This document shows, one piece after another, positions 18,306-28,389 of a stretch of 64,000 nt of DNA. The stretch is from an uncultured Coprococcus sp. GTDB taxonomy: Bacteria; Bacillota; Clostridia; Lachnospirales; Lachnospiraceae. The stretch spans positions 186,001-250,000 of the forward strand of contig CAKQTZ010000002.1 in assembly GCA_934277375.1 (NCBI GenBank), in the 5' to 3' direction. A program made the translations under genes and the position numbers. The notes under the pieces were generated by a model. That model worked only from the letters and a program-made list of their open reading frames with translations. It was not told where the DNA came from and made no database searches. The stretch's first letter is position 1. Each line of letters opens with the position of its first letter.

Positions 18306-21300
18306 GTGTTTAAGAATAAAAAGATAGTCTTATCATCTATAGCTATTGTATTCGCACTTGTAGTTAGTTCTATATTTGTGAATTATACACTGGCTAATTC
18401 CGATTCTCAGACTTCAGCAGGCACAAAGAGTAAAAGCGGAAGTACAACAAGTCTAACAGGATTATCGAATATTGATCTTGCGATAGAGAATTCAAACAAT
18501 GCGGGTAAGAAGCAGACAGGTGAAGATAAGTATAGAATCTTACAGATAGTTCCAGACTCATATAGTGGCAACGCTGCAAAGGATACCGAGCTTACCGCTA
18601 AGGTGACAGATCCTAAGTTTACTGGAGATGCAAAGAAGCTTGACGGTTATGATTCAACTACATATCTGTGGAGATATGTCTATGCTGGGGAGTACTTCAG
18701 ACTGGCTGTATTCAATGGATATAAGACTATAGAAGCAAATATGGCAGAGGGTGCAGTTACTCTTACCACATGTACAGTAAGTGAGCTCAACAGTATGGAT
18801 ACAAATGCACAGGGAATTCTTGACCAGGCAGATTTCATATACATATGGGCAAACAGTGCAAGTGATTATGCCAGCCAGGCAGCTGACATCAGTGAAGGTC
18901 TGTATAATTGGCTTGATTCATATGCAACTGCAAATTCGCATCCTATAGCTATATGTACAGGAGCGCTGTGTACAGATGAACCTGAACTTATAACAGGAAA
19001 TAATGATGACTATAGAATGGGATCTCTTGCTTACAAACTCATAACAAAGGGTGCTGTGGCAAGATTTGACAATGTTCTTGTAACGGCTCCAGATTTTTTC
19101 AAGACTCTTTACGAAGAGGCTGATAATAACAAGACAACGCCTGATATTAACAAGACAACATATACACTGTCAGATTTCATTTTAAAGGCAGAGAGAAAAG
19201 CAAGTGAAGGTGGAAGTGATTATATCAACTTTGGTACATATTATAAGTGGTATGACGGACTTCCTATAACAGATTTCCTTGATGGTAATGTCCTTGCAAA
19301 TATGACAGATTCAACTTACGATAAGGCTGGATCAAGAAGTGGACTTACAGGAGACAGGAAAGAGTGGAACTTTGATAATGCCAAGATTCTTGTTATATCA
19401 GAAGATGGTGCGGCGAGCCCTATGAGTTCAGAGCTGAGTACTATCAACTCAAGCGCAAACGAGGGAGACAGAGCAGCAGCAGATTACAGGTTTAATAAGA
19501 AAACGAAGACATGGGAGTCTGTACAGAAAGCTCCAAACAGTGAGCTTACAGCACATCTCTATGCAAATGGTACAGCAAGTGGTGGTACTGGTGTATCAAA
19601 GTATGTGCCAAGTGGTGCAGACATATATGTACTTGACAGTGAGAATCTTGTTGACGCTTTGACAAATGGTGGGAAGCCGTTCAGCAATATGTCATTGGCA
19701 GGATCATATTATATGGATGTTCAGACAAAGTCTGTAAGTGGTAAGGTAAAGATTGCTGAGAAGCCTCAGACAACAGAAGAGCCGACGACAGAAGAGCCAA
19801 CAACAGAGGCACCGGTTGAGGAGCAGAAAAAGTCTGTAAGTGGTACAGTAATATGCACAGACGCAGATCTGGATCTTGTAGACTCAGAGATGTACGCATA
19901 TCTTATTGCAGAAGATGGCACACAGTTGAAGCTTGCCGGTTCATCAGCAGATGAGAGAATTATCGCACCTCTTGAGGCAAAGACCGTAGTTAAGACTGAT
20001 GCTGATGGCAATGAGGTTGTTGATGAGGAAACAGGAGAAAAGATTGAGGAGACAGTATATACATACAGTTTCAGTGATCTTGATCCTAAGTACAACTACA
20101 GAGTTGTATTAGGTGGAGCTATAGGTGATGATAACTTCAATTACGATGATTATACATTAGGTATAGCAGAGAATGCCGGACTTGTTGATGGCAGTGAGAC
20201 TGACTATCAGTATGACTTCAGTGTAAAGAAGACAGATGAAGAGAATCTTGAGGGATACAAGTACAGAGTTGATGCAGATGGCAACACAGATGCAAATATT
20301 GTAGTATCATATCCAGATTATGCTTCAAACGAAGGCGTTGAAGGCCTTGACTATACATACAGTACAGAGATTGCATTTGAAAATAATACTGAGCCAGAAG
20401 AACCGGAAGAGCCAGACACACCGGATACACCAGATGAACCGGACCTTAATCTTGAAGATCTTGAGATGTATGCGTATCTGCTTGTTGAAGATGGAACAGA
20501 GATACATCCTGCTGGCGATGCTGATGGCAATGTAATATCAGCTCCGCTTAAGGCTGAGAAGGTTTCAAAGCTTGACGCTGATGGCAAAGAGGTTATTGAT
20601 GAGAAAACAGGTAAGGTTGTCCAGGAGACTATATATACATATAGTTTTGAAAAGCTGAACCCTAATTATAACTACAGAGTAGTTATAGATGGAGCTATAG
20701 GTGATAGTCAGTTTGATTATGACAGCTATACAATCGGTATATCAGAGAGTGCAGGTTTAGTTGATGGAAGCGAGACGGAGTACCAGTATGATTTCAACAT
20801 TAAGGCTGCTGATCAGGCAAATGTAGCTGGATATAAGTATAGAACTGATGCAGATGGCAATACAGATGCAGATGTTGTTGTTTCATACAAAGATTTCATG
20901 GAAAATGTAGGTGTTGATAAACTTGCATACCAGTACAAAGATGATGTTATAGACAATAGCATTGATCTTTCAGATGAAGACAAGGTCGCTGCGTATGTTA
21001 TGGCGCTTCATGATGCATATGTACAGACACAGATACCTCTTATTACTAAAAATGAAGAGAAAGTAACACTTTCTGATTACGATTTTATATTCATTGACAG
21101 AGGTACATACAATAAGGAGATTGGTAAGACTGTATTTGATCAGTTATCCAGTGCTGTTGAGTCAGGACAGTATTTCATAGTTTCATCAAAGGCTGGTGAC
21201 GGTAAGGGATCAGGCAATAATGGTGGAAGTGATAACGATGGTCCTACAATACCTGTAGTAGACAGCCCATCAGCAAAGGCAGTTGCAGATGTCATAAATG

Positions 21301-24300
21301 CAAGTGTATATCGTGATGGCTCAGACAACAAGTTCAAGGTACTTGAGATTCAGCCGGATTACCCGATCGATCTTAGTGTAGCAGCCATGAACGATAGTGT
21401 GGGCACAGCGTACAAGACAAGAAGTGATGGTGCTACAGCTATAACAGGTGATTACTACACAGTGCCTTCAGATGTGGTAAGTGGTAAGTCGAAACAGGAA
21501 TTAGCAGAGAAGACAGAGTATTATGACTTTGATCTTACTAAGGCTAAGATAGCTTACGCTATTGATGGGTTATCAGTGGGAGACATAGAGCTCACACAGG
21601 TATCAACAGAAAAACTTATCGGTATGAAGGAAGATATAGCAGCTACATATGATCTTGTCTATATCGGTGGAGATATAAGTGCTATGGATAGAAATCCGGC
21701 AGAGATGTACAAGGGACAGTGTGATATAGGTAATGCAACGTCTGGATATACATATCAGGTATTCCCAACATTCATAATGTATTATCACACAGGTACACTG
21801 AGCCAGCTTCAGAGTGCATCCACATATAGTCCGGATACGGCTCCTATATCAGGCAATACAGAGCTGCTTGCGTCACCAAAGGTTGGTACAACATACTACA
21901 AGACAACATATCTTGCAGAAAATGGTAACGATCTTACAAATACAAAGTATCAGGAACTGCTCACCTATATGGCATCAGGCAGACCTCTTATGGTCAGCGA
22001 TGAACTTACCAGCGTATATGAGAATATGCAGGGGCTTAATGCAAATGGCGAGAAGTTAGCTGAGGCAGAGCTTCTTCAGGGATATTGGTATAAGAATGGA
22101 AACCTCGAGAGAACAAACTATTATCTCGATCCTTCATCCAGAATGTATAAGCTTGTAAACAATATATATACAAGATATACAGGAACAGATGGTTCAAATA
22201 TCCTTTGGGGATTCAATAACAATGCGACACAGTATATAAGCGACAAGGATGGCAAATATGGAAACAGTTTATGGACCATGCGCGCACAGTCGCTTTATGA
22301 TGGAAATGTACTAGAAACAGATATGCTCGATTCAGAAGCACAGAAGCAGGGCTGGTATTCGAAACCAGGTACAGATACTGTGTATTACAACTATAAGGTT
22401 GTATGGGACGATCAGACATCGGCATCTATCAATAAGTTTATTGCAGGAAGTGCTCACAGAGCCAGACTTACGGTGATAGATAAGCCAGCAAAGTATGTTC
22501 AGGGTATCGAGCAGACATATCTCAAGACGAACAGACTTTCATTTACATTCCAGGTGGATGGTGATGATACATCATACAAATTCAGGCTTTATGTGGATGT
22601 AGATAAGAACACTAAGTTCGAAGATAGCGGATCTGATTATTGTCAGCCAGGTACCGTTATGAATGGAGAGCAGAAGACAGTGACAGTGCCGCTTGATCAG
22701 GAATTCTTCGGATCAGCAGCATGGTATCTTGAGGTTACAGACAGCAATGACAACATGGTTGCAGCTACATCTGGTCTCAGCAAGATAATAAACAACAACA
22801 TGTCAAAGAGCGAGATAAATGTTCTTCAGGTTCAGACAATGGCAGAGGGACAGGGCGCTAAGTCATGGCAGGCAACAGATACACTTTATTTTGATATTGA
22901 GTCACAGACAGCACACAAGATTGCAAAGTACAACGTATTTGCAAACCAGACCGAGCTTGATCAGAGTGATACATCACAGTACACACCTCTTGGACTTCAT
23001 GAGACAAGGTTTGGTATATACGAATATGATCAGAGTACGGATGCAGATGATTATTATTCAAATCTTGCAGATCAGCTGCTTGGTGATTATGATATCAACC
23101 TTGATCTTGTAGTTGCATCAGCAGATAAGGCTTCATTCAAGACCGGAGATGGCAAGGATGCAACATATGACTGTCTTGATACAATGGTTGAAGAGGCTGA
23201 GAAGCTTGGTGCCGGTGAGAAGGTAGACGGACATACCCAGAAGGAATATGTTGATCTTGCAGCAGTGGCACTCTCAGAGTATTCAGCTGCATCAGCTAAG
23301 GTTACAACACCAAAGAAGACCCTGGATAAGTACATTCAGGATGCCATTGATTATCTGGATGGCAAATATACTGGTACAAAGGATATGTCAAAGTTTACAG
23401 GTAATTTCAATACAAGCCAGGCGGAGACAAAGCGGGTTCTTAAGTACATTATGGAGACAGGAGATTATTATATTATTTTCTGGCCAAAGTATAATAAGAT
23501 GAATCATTGCGAGGCTTCATTCAAGGCTGGTAAAATGTCTGATGACTTTGGACCTGATTTTAGAGATTATTATTCAGCCTATGTCAAGGTTAAGGATGCA
23601 GAGATCATTGCAAAGGATAAGTACAATACATATCTGAGACGTTCTTATGGTAAGAGCTTCATGAAGAATATGTACTCAATACTTGTTCTTGGACCATCAG
23701 ATTCATTTGGTGGATTCAAGGTAGACTTCAAGCCGATGACATGTCAGTATATTCTTGACTATGTGTCAGCAGGCGGAGATCTGTTCTTCTTCCACGATTC
23801 AATGTCACCATATGCGAATGCAGGTGCATCGAATCTTACAAAGTCACTGCTTACAGTGGTTGGAATGAACAGGTTCCATGTGGATATAACAGATAATGTA
23901 GTAACTTACGATCATCCACTCGATCTTGGAACATACTCAGCGACAAGCGAGAGCTTCACCAAGATCACATACAATGCAAACGGTGGAAAGATGCATGAGG
24001 ATTCCACAGAGAAGCTTCACATCTATCACAAGTACTGGGATCAGGGAGATACGGATGTGTTCAAGGTTACACAGAAGGCTGGATACAAGGATGGAGATTC
24101 AAAGTATGGTGATGCTTATGTATTGCTCAAGAACTTTAAGACTCAGAATGCAACAATAGCATCAGGTCTTGTACCTCTGAAAGAGGCATACACTGACTTT
24201 GGAGTTGCAGAGTTCGAGAACGCTACACTTCAGAAAGATACAGATGTTTACTATCTCAGCTCAAAGGATGATACATATGCCAAGGCTACGTATACGCCTG

Positions 24301-25556
24301 ATGGCACCTATACTGATGTAAAGTACAATTCACCTGATAGTGATCTGTACTACCTGACACCATACGCAAACAACAGCACGGGAGGTGCCGGTCTTCTGAA
24401 CAGTATCAATTCCAATATAATGGATGTTAAGCAGGCTGAGTGGGCTCTCAAAGGCAAAGATACAAAGGTATATGTAAGTGCACTTGCTATGACAGCACTT
24501 TACTATAATGGTAACATGGCTGGAGCGACAACTACATTGCCATATGTATACGCACAGGAGTCATTTAAGGCAGCGACCGCATGGTCACAGGCAGCAAATC
24601 AGGATCAGTCAGCATGTGCAGAGACTGTTAAGGCAGCACAGCTTAATTCAGGACTTGTAACACTGTATCCATACAACATAAGTTCAACACTTAATATCTC
24701 AGGTACTCATCAGCAGGCATATGCGCTTGATCTTGAGAGCCAGAACATAACAGTATGGTATACACTTGCAGGATCTAATAACTCATCAGATGCTAAGACG
24801 AGATCATCCAAGTATGCTGCGGATCCTGGAGATGGTATGGAGGCATATTACATTTATACAACTGCCTATGGTAGTGGTGCCATCACATATTGTGGATCAG
24901 GACATTCATCAGTAACAGGTAGACGTACAAGAAATAATGATGAGAGAAAGCTTTTCATCAACGTAATTGTAAACAGCGCGAAGGCAGTACCTGATATACC
25001 TACGATCAAGTGTTATGAGCCTAAGAAGACCTGGGCAGCAGAGGATGAGCTTCCAAAGGATGAGGAGGCACTTGCAAGTGCAGGCAGAACAGTTTATGTA
25101 AGGGAGATACAGTCTAAGACAGATGATCCAACATTTGACTATAAGATTGGAATTCCTGAGAACACTAAGATAAGTAAGGTAAATGTGTACTACGATCTGG
25201 ATTACGATGATTCAGATTACTCTATCAGACCAAGTTATACAGACGGTACTGATAAGATGATAACATCGTACACATCAAAGGGAACTACACAGCTCATAGA
25301 TGTTAAGGGTGACCTTAAGGAGATAGTAAGAGATAGTAAGGATGTTAAGCTCAAGGCAGATGACACATGCTTTGCTCCGTACGGTGGCAACTATACATAC
25401 ATTGTTATAGAGGTTTACTATCAGGGCAAGACGGTTCCTGCATATGCATTGATTAAGGTAAAAGCTGCAGATCCATTGTTTGATCTTACGGACAACACAA
25501 TAGATATACCTGCTATAGGCGATTTCATCGCAGAGAAGAAGAATATGTTCTCATAA
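18306..25556 (+). CDS. Giant 2416-residue secreted protein of the pilus operon
   Basis: Starts at GTG 18306 behind GGAGGAGG. A Sec-type signal (KNKKIVLSS then a hydrophobic core to about residue 30, likely cut after TLA) is followed by 2380 extracellular residues. Recurrent core strands such as YRILQIVP (about 77), FKVLEIQP (about 1011) and INVLQVQT (about 1506) and the LFFFHDS segment (about 1829) recall DUF5057-type proteins; that call is tentative. A Thr/Glu/Pro linker (about 490-508) precedes two tandem copies of a roughly 190-residue module (518-700 and 711-880) joined by a Pro/Glu/Asp linker. A Gly/Asn/Asp-rich hinge lies near 963. There is no LPXTG, GW or LysM anchor and no C-terminal membrane helix. 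Its position after the minor pilins suggests a tip adhesin analogous in role to PilY1 (inference). Confidence 0.7.
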   Translation: MFKNKKIVLSSIAIVFALVVSSIFVNYTLANSDSQTSAGTKSKSGSTTSLTGLSNIDLAIENSNNAGKKQTGEDKYRILQIVPDSYSGNAAKDTELTAKVTDPKFTGDAKKLDGYDSTTYLWRYVYAGEYFRLAVFNGYKTIEANMAEGAVTLTTCTVSELNSMDTNAQGILDQADFIYIWANSASDYASQAADISEGLYNWLDSYATANSHPIAICTGALCTDEPELITGNNDDYRMGSLAYKLITKGAVARFDNVLVTAPDFFKTLYEEADNNKTTPDINKTTYTLSDFILKAERKASEGGSDYINFGTYYKWYDGLPITDFLDGNVLANMTDSTYDKAGSRSGLTGDRKEWNFDNAKILVISEDGAASPMSSELSTINSSANEGDRAAADYRFNKKTKTWESVQKAPNSELTAHLYANGTASGGTGVSKYVPSGADIYVLDSENLVDALTNGGKPFSNMSLAGSYYMDVQTKSVSGKVKIAEKPQTTEEPTTEEPTTEAPVEEQKKSVSGTVICTDADLDLVDSEMYAYLIAEDGTQLKLAGSSADERIIAPLEAKTVVKTDADGNEVVDEETGEKIEETVYTYSFSDLDPKYNYRVVLGGAIGDDNFNYDDYTLGIAENAGLVDGSETDYQYDFSVKKTDEENLEGYKYRVDADGNTDANIVVSYPDYASNEGVEGLDYTYSTEIAFENNTEPEEPEEPDTPDTPDEPDLNLEDLEMYAYLLVEDGTEIHPAGDADGNVISAPLKAEKVSKLDADGKEVIDEKTGKVVQETIYTYSFEKLNPNYNYRVVIDGAIGDSQFDYDSYTIGISESAGLVDGSETEYQYDFNIKAADQANVAGYKYRTDADGNTDADVVVSYKDFMENVGVDKLAYQYKDDVIDNSIDLSDEDKVAAYVMALHDAYVQTQIPLITKNEEKVTLSDYDFIFIDRGTYNKEIGKTVFDQLSSAVESGQYFIVSSKAGDGKGSGNNGGSDNDGPTIPVVDSPSAKAVADVINASVYRDGSDNKFKVLEIQPDYPIDLSVAAMNDSVGTAYKTRSDGATAITGDYYTVPSDVVSGKSKQELAEKTEYYDFDLTKAKIAYAIDGLSVGDIELTQVSTEKLIGMKEDIAATYDLVYIGGDISAMDRNPAEMYKGQCDIGNATSGYTYQVFPTFIMYYHTGTLSQLQSASTYSPDTAPISGNTELLASPKVGTTYYKTTYLAENGNDLTNTKYQELLTYMASGRPLMVSDELTSVYENMQGLNANGEKLAEAELLQGYWYKNGNLERTNYYLDPSSRMYKLVNNIYTRYTGTDGSNILWGFNNNATQYISDKDGKYGNSLWTMRAQSLYDGNVLETDMLDSEAQKQGWYSKPGTDTVYYNYKVVWDDQTSASINKFIAGSAHRARLTVIDKPAKYVQGIEQTYLKTNRLSFTFQVDGDDTSYKFRLYVDVDKNTKFEDSGSDYCQPGTVMNGEQKTVTVPLDQEFFGSAAWYLEVTDSNDNMVAATSGLSKIINNNMSKSEINVLQVQTMAEGQGAKSWQATDTLYFDIESQTAHKIAKYNVFANQTELDQSDTSQYTPLGLHETRFGIYEYDQSTDADDYYSNLADQLLGDYDINLDLVVASADKASFKTGDGKDATYDCLDTMVEEAEKLGAGEKVDGHTQKEYVDLAAVALSEYSAASAKVTTPKKTLDKYIQDAIDYLDGKYTGTKDMSKFTGNFNTSQAETKRVLKYIMETGDYYIIFWPKYNKMNHCEASFKAGKMSDDFGPDFRDYYSAYVKVKDAEIIAKDKYNTYLRRSYGKSFMKNMYSILVLGPSDSFGGFKVDFKPMTCQYILDYVSAGGDLFFFHDSMSPYANAGASNLTKSLLTVVGMNRFHVDITDNVVTYDHPLDLGTYSATSESFTKITYNANGGKMHEDSTEKLHIYHKYWDQGDTDVFKVTQKAGYKDGDSKYGDAYVLLKNFKTQNATIASGLVPLKEAYTDFGVAEFENATLQKDTDVYYLSSKDDTYAKATYTPDGTYTDVKYNSPDSDLYYLTPYANNSTGGAGLLNSINSNIMDVKQAEWALKGKDTKVYVSALAMTALYYNGNMAGATTTLPYVYAQESFKAATAWSQAANQDQSACAETVKAAQLNSGLVTLYPYNISSTLNISGTHQQAYALDLESQNITVWYTLAGSNNSSDAKTRSSKYAADPGDGMEAYYIYTTAYGSGAITYCGSGHSSVTGRRTRNNDERKLFINVIVNSAKAVPDIPTIKCYEPKKTWAAEDELPKDEEALASAGRTVYVREIQSKTDDPTFDYKIGIPENTKISKVNVYYDLDYDDSDYSIRPSYTDGTDKMITSYTSKGTTQLIDVKGDLKEIVRDSKDVKLKADDTCFAPYGGNYTYIVIEVYYQGKTVPAYALIKVKAADPLFDLTDNTIDIPAIGDFIAEKKNMFS
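19771..19812 (+). repeat. 15-bp tandem repeat encoding a Thr-Glu-Pro linker
   Basis: Three imperfect 15-base units encode TTEEP-TTEEP-TTEAP inside the giant pilus protein. The flanks repeat a shared stretch coding KSVSG on both sides, so the linker looks like a small internal duplication that could vary in copy number between strains. Confidence 0.6.
19859..20950 (+). repeat. Tandem duplication of a ~190-residue module in the giant protein
   Basis: The segment starting DLDLVDSEMYAYLIAEDG (about 19859) recurs as DLNLEDLEMYAYLLVEDG (about 20440). Shared blocks include YNYRVV, GAIGD, ENAGLVDGSET / ESAGLVDGSET, YQYDF and DADGNTDA. The copies differ throughout, so the duplication is not recent. 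Confidence 0.85.
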
Positions 25557-25595
25557 AACAGAGTATAGTATATTGTAAATAAAACTAAACACAGG

Positions 25596-25626
25596 GAAGC
25601 CGGGCATTGCCCCGGCTTCTTTTTTT
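25596..25626 (+). terminator. Strong intrinsic terminator ending the pilus operon
   Basis: GAAGCCGGG (25596-25604) pairs perfectly with CCCGGCTTC (25611-25619), six-base loop, then seven T. It separates the pilus locus from aroEK. The remaining gap to 25700 contains a TATACT without a clear -35. Confidence 0.92.
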
Positions 25627-25699
25627 GTGTTATACTGTGAAATGTGATTACAGATTGTTGGAATCGTATGATCAATATATAGAAGGTGGGTAGTGAAAA

Positions 25700-27079
25700 A
25701 TGAATATAGATGGAAAAACCAGATTGCTTGGATTGCTTGGCGATCCTGTGCAGCACACAATGTCACCGCTCATACATAACACTTTGAGCGATATTCTGGA
25801 TATAAATGAGGTTTATGTGCCATTTCATACACATAAAGAGGATCTTGAGGATGCCGTGAGTGGGGCATATGCGCTAAATATACTGGGGCTTAATGCAACA
25901 GTTCCACACAAGGCGGAAGTTATGGATAAGCTTGTGGATATTGATGATGGGGCAAAGGCAATAGGTGCAGTTAATACCCTGGTGAGAGTAGAAGGCGGAT
26001 ATAAGGGGTATAATACCGACATGATGGGATTGTCCAGAGAGCTTGATACATATGGAGTGGTGCTTTCTGGCAGAAGTGTAATCATTCTGGGAGCAGGAGG
26101 TGCAGCCCGTGCCGTTGCATATATGTGCATGGATAAAGGCGCAGATCGTGTGTATATATTGAACAGAACTATCCAGAAGGCCGAGCAGATAGTGAGTGAT
26201 ATGAACTCATATTTTGCCACAGACAGGGCATGTGCCATGAGTCTTGCAGATTATGGCAGACTGGGGGATGTGGATGGCGGATATATAGTATTTCAGTCGA
26301 CATCCATAGGTCTTGCTCCACGGATTGATGATGTAGTGATAGATGATCCGGAGTTCTACAGAAAAGTAAGTGTCGGCATAGATCTGATCTACAATCCATT
26401 TGAGACCAGATTTATGAGATTGTGCAGGCAGGCAGGGGCAAAAGCGTACAATGGGCTTCGCATGTTGTTATATCAGGGAATCATTGCATTCGAATTGTGG
26501 AATGATATAAGAATATCTGAGGATGTGGCAGATATGGTATATGATAAGCTGCTCAGGGCAGTAAGGGGAAATATCATACTTATAGGATTTATGGGATGTG
26601 GTAAGACCACCGTTGGAAGATCGTTATCTGAGAGACTTGGATATGAGCTTATAGATATAGATTCATACATAGAAGAACAGCAGGGACGCAGCATAAATCA
26701 GATATTTGACGAGGATGGCGAGGCGTATTTCAGACAGCTGGAGACAGATACCCTAAAAAAACTGAATCAGATAACATCCCATGCGGTTATATCTACAGGA
26801 GGCGGACTTCCGATGAGAGAGGAAAATGTGGAAGAACTTAGAAAACTTGGAACAGTTGTTTATCTCGATGTAAAACCAGAGGAGGTTATACGACGGCTGG
26901 CGGGGGACGACACAAGACCGCTTCTTCAGGGAGATGATGTTGAAAGAAAAGTACATGATCTCATGGGTCAGAGACAGATGGTGTATGAGAGCGCCGCTGA
27001 TCAGATAGTAAATGTTACCGGGGTGGATGTAGATGACATAGTGGAAAGTATCATATCACTTTCATCCATGTCAGTATAG
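25700..27079 (+). CDS. Bifunctional shikimate dehydrogenase / shikimate kinase (AroE-AroK fusion)
   Basis: A 459-residue two-domain enzyme catalysing consecutive steps of the shikimate pathway. Residues 1 to about 275 are AroE: SPLIHN shikimate-binding, LGLNATVPHK with the catalytic Lys, NTD, and the NADP site ILGAGGAARAVAYM. Residues about 288-459 are shikimate kinase: Walker A GFMGCGKTT (near 296-304), DIDSYIE, STGGGLPMRE and the lid Arg stretch DDTRPLL. Strictly, the chain orders dehydrogenase (step 4) before kinase (step 5). In B. subtilis another shikimate gene, aroQ, occupies the site before pepP-efp, so the neighbourhood is conserved in function. Start ATG follows AAGGTGGG. Confidence 0.93.
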   Translation: MNIDGKTRLLGLLGDPVQHTMSPLIHNTLSDILDINEVYVPFHTHKEDLEDAVSGAYALNILGLNATVPHKAEVMDKLVDIDDGAKAIGAVNTLVRVEGGYKGYNTDMMGLSRELDTYGVVLSGRSVIILGAGGAARAVAYMCMDKGADRVYILNRTIQKAEQIVSDMNSYFATDRACAMSLADYGRLGDVDGGYIVFQSTSIGLAPRIDDVVIDDPEFYRKVSVGIDLIYNPFETRFMRLCRQAGAKAYNGLRMLLYQGIIAFELWNDIRISEDVADMVYDKLLRAVRGNIILIGFMGCGKTTVGRSLSERLGYELIDIDSYIEEQQGRSINQIFDEDGEAYFRQLETDTLKKLNQITSHAVISTGGGLPMREENVEELRKLGTVVYLDVKPEEVIRRLAGDDTRPLLQGDDVERKVHDLMGQRQMVYESAADQIVNVTGVDVDDIVESIISLSSMSV

Positions 27080-27115
27080 ATCAGGTTAAAACTATGTGAA
27101 TAGGAGATGACAAAG

Positions 27116-28201
27116 ATGTGTTCAGAGGGTAAAGACAGTAAGATCTTGCAGGTTATGCAGGCGAAAAAACTGGATGCGATAGTTATAACGGATAAATACA
27201 ATATGCGCTATATATCTTCATATAGAGGAGAGGGTATCATAGTGTATTCAGACCGTAAGCGATGGGTTATAACAGATTCAAGGTATACAGAACAGGTTGA
27301 GAGAGAATGTGCAGACTACGAATGTATCGATATAGCCGGTAAAGGATATGTGAAGAGCATAAGGGAGATACTGACTGGATTAGTCACAGCAGATAGGAAG
27401 ATCAGGCTGGGATTTGAGAACTACAGTATAAGCTATAGACAGTATGAGGATCTTGAAAAAGGGCTTGAGATGGCAGAATTTGTCGAGCTTGATGGAAGCC
27501 TTGATGAGCTCAGACAGGTGAAGTCTGATGATGAGATAGAGAGACTCAGAACTGCAGAATCGATAGGAGATGAGGCATTTACCCATATATTGAGTTTCTT
27601 AAAGGCCGGTATAAGCGAGCGTGAGGTAGCTTTGGAGCTCGAATACTACATGAAGAAAAATGGTGCAGAGGGATTAAGCTTCGACACAATAGCTGCATCA
27701 GGCAAGAATTCATCCATGCCACATGCCATACCGACGGACAGATTGCTTGAGAATGGAGATTTCCTTACTATGGACTTTGGATGCATATATGATGGTTACT
27801 GCTCAGACATGACAAGAACAGTTGCCATAGGCAGTGCAACCCAGTCCATGAGGACGGTGTACGATGTTGTGCTCAGGGCACAGACTGAATCTATGAAGAA
27901 GATCAGACCTGGAATAAAGTGCAATGAGGTAGATGCCGTTGCCAGAAGGATCATAGCTGATGCCGGATATGGCAATTGCTTTGGCCATGGGCTTGGACAC
28001 TCGGTAGGTTTATTTATACACGAAAATCCAAGATTTTCCCCAAGCTGCGATGATGTCCTTAAACCGGGAATGGTCATAACGGTTGAACCGGGCATATATC
28101 TGCCTGGGCAGTTCGGAGTCCGGATAGAAGACCTGGTGGTGGTCACGGAAAATGGATACATGGATCTTACGGAATCAGACAAGCAGTTGAAAATCATATA
28201 G
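27116..28201 (+). CDS. M24 family aminopeptidase (Xaa-Pro aminopeptidase-like)
   Basis: A roughly 361-residue metallopeptidase of the pita-bread fold that removes N-terminal residues preceding proline. The N-terminal creatinase domain is followed by the catalytic domain with metal ligands in MDFGCIYDGYCSDMTRT (two Asp), FGHGLGHSVG (His), EPGIY (Glu) and RIEDLV (Glu). Equivalent to yqhT, which precedes efp in B. subtilis. ATG 27116 is preferred because AGGAG lies 9 bases upstream; ATG 27107 directly abuts that site. The last coding bases are the first unit of a short tandem repeat that continues past the stop. Confidence 0.9.
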   Translation: MCSEGKDSKILQVMQAKKLDAIVITDKYNMRYISSYRGEGIIVYSDRKRWVITDSRYTEQVERECADYECIDIAGKGYVKSIREILTGLVTADRKIRLGFENYSISYRQYEDLEKGLEMAEFVELDGSLDELRQVKSDDEIERLRTAESIGDEAFTHILSFLKAGISEREVALELEYYMKKNGAEGLSFDTIAASGKNSSMPHAIPTDRLLENGDFLTMDFGCIYDGYCSDMTRTVAIGSATQSMRTVYDVVLRAQTESMKKIRPGIKCNEVDAVARRIIADAGYGNCFGHGLGHSVGLFIHENPRFSPSCDDVLKPGMVITVEPGIYLPGQFGVRIEDLVVVTENGYMDLTESDKQLKII

Positions 28202-28252
28202 AGACAAGCAGTTGGAAATTATGTGGACAGACAGGCAGTTGGAAACTATATG
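28178..28252 (+). repeat. Three imperfect 25-27 bp tandem units spanning the pepP stop
   Basis: Units beginning GACAAGCAGTTG (28178), GACAAGCAGTTGG (28203) and GACAGGCAGTTGG (28230) each continue with AAA-T/C-ATAT-like sequence. The first encodes the C-terminus of the M24 peptidase, the others lie after its stop. This looks like local slippage duplication of the gene end. The rest of the gap (28253-28389) holds the efp promoter. Confidence 0.65.
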
Positions 28253-28320
28253 AAGATACAGGCATAGACGGGGCAAGATAATGCCGGCACACATATATAC
28301 AGACAGCTGGCAAAAAATAG

Positions 28321-28349
28321 TTGAAAAATTATTTCATATATTATAAAAT
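28321..28349 (+). promoter_or_regulatory. SigA-type promoter of efp
   Basis: TTGAAA (28321-28326), 17-base spacer, TAAAAT (28344-28349), about 40 bases before the efp start. Both hexamers are one mismatch from consensus. Confidence 0.65.
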
Positions 28350-28389
28350 GTGACAAGAAGTTTACATCTTTAAGGAGGATAAGATAGTT

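Noticed and set aside
19771..19812. CRISPR-like short repeats
   Set aside because: 15-base units without spacers, in frame and encoding a Thr-Glu-Pro linker.
25500..25556. LPXTG or other anchor at the end of the giant pilus-operon protein
   Set aside because: The C-terminus (ending KKNMFS) has no sorting motif, hydrophobic helix or repeat anchor.
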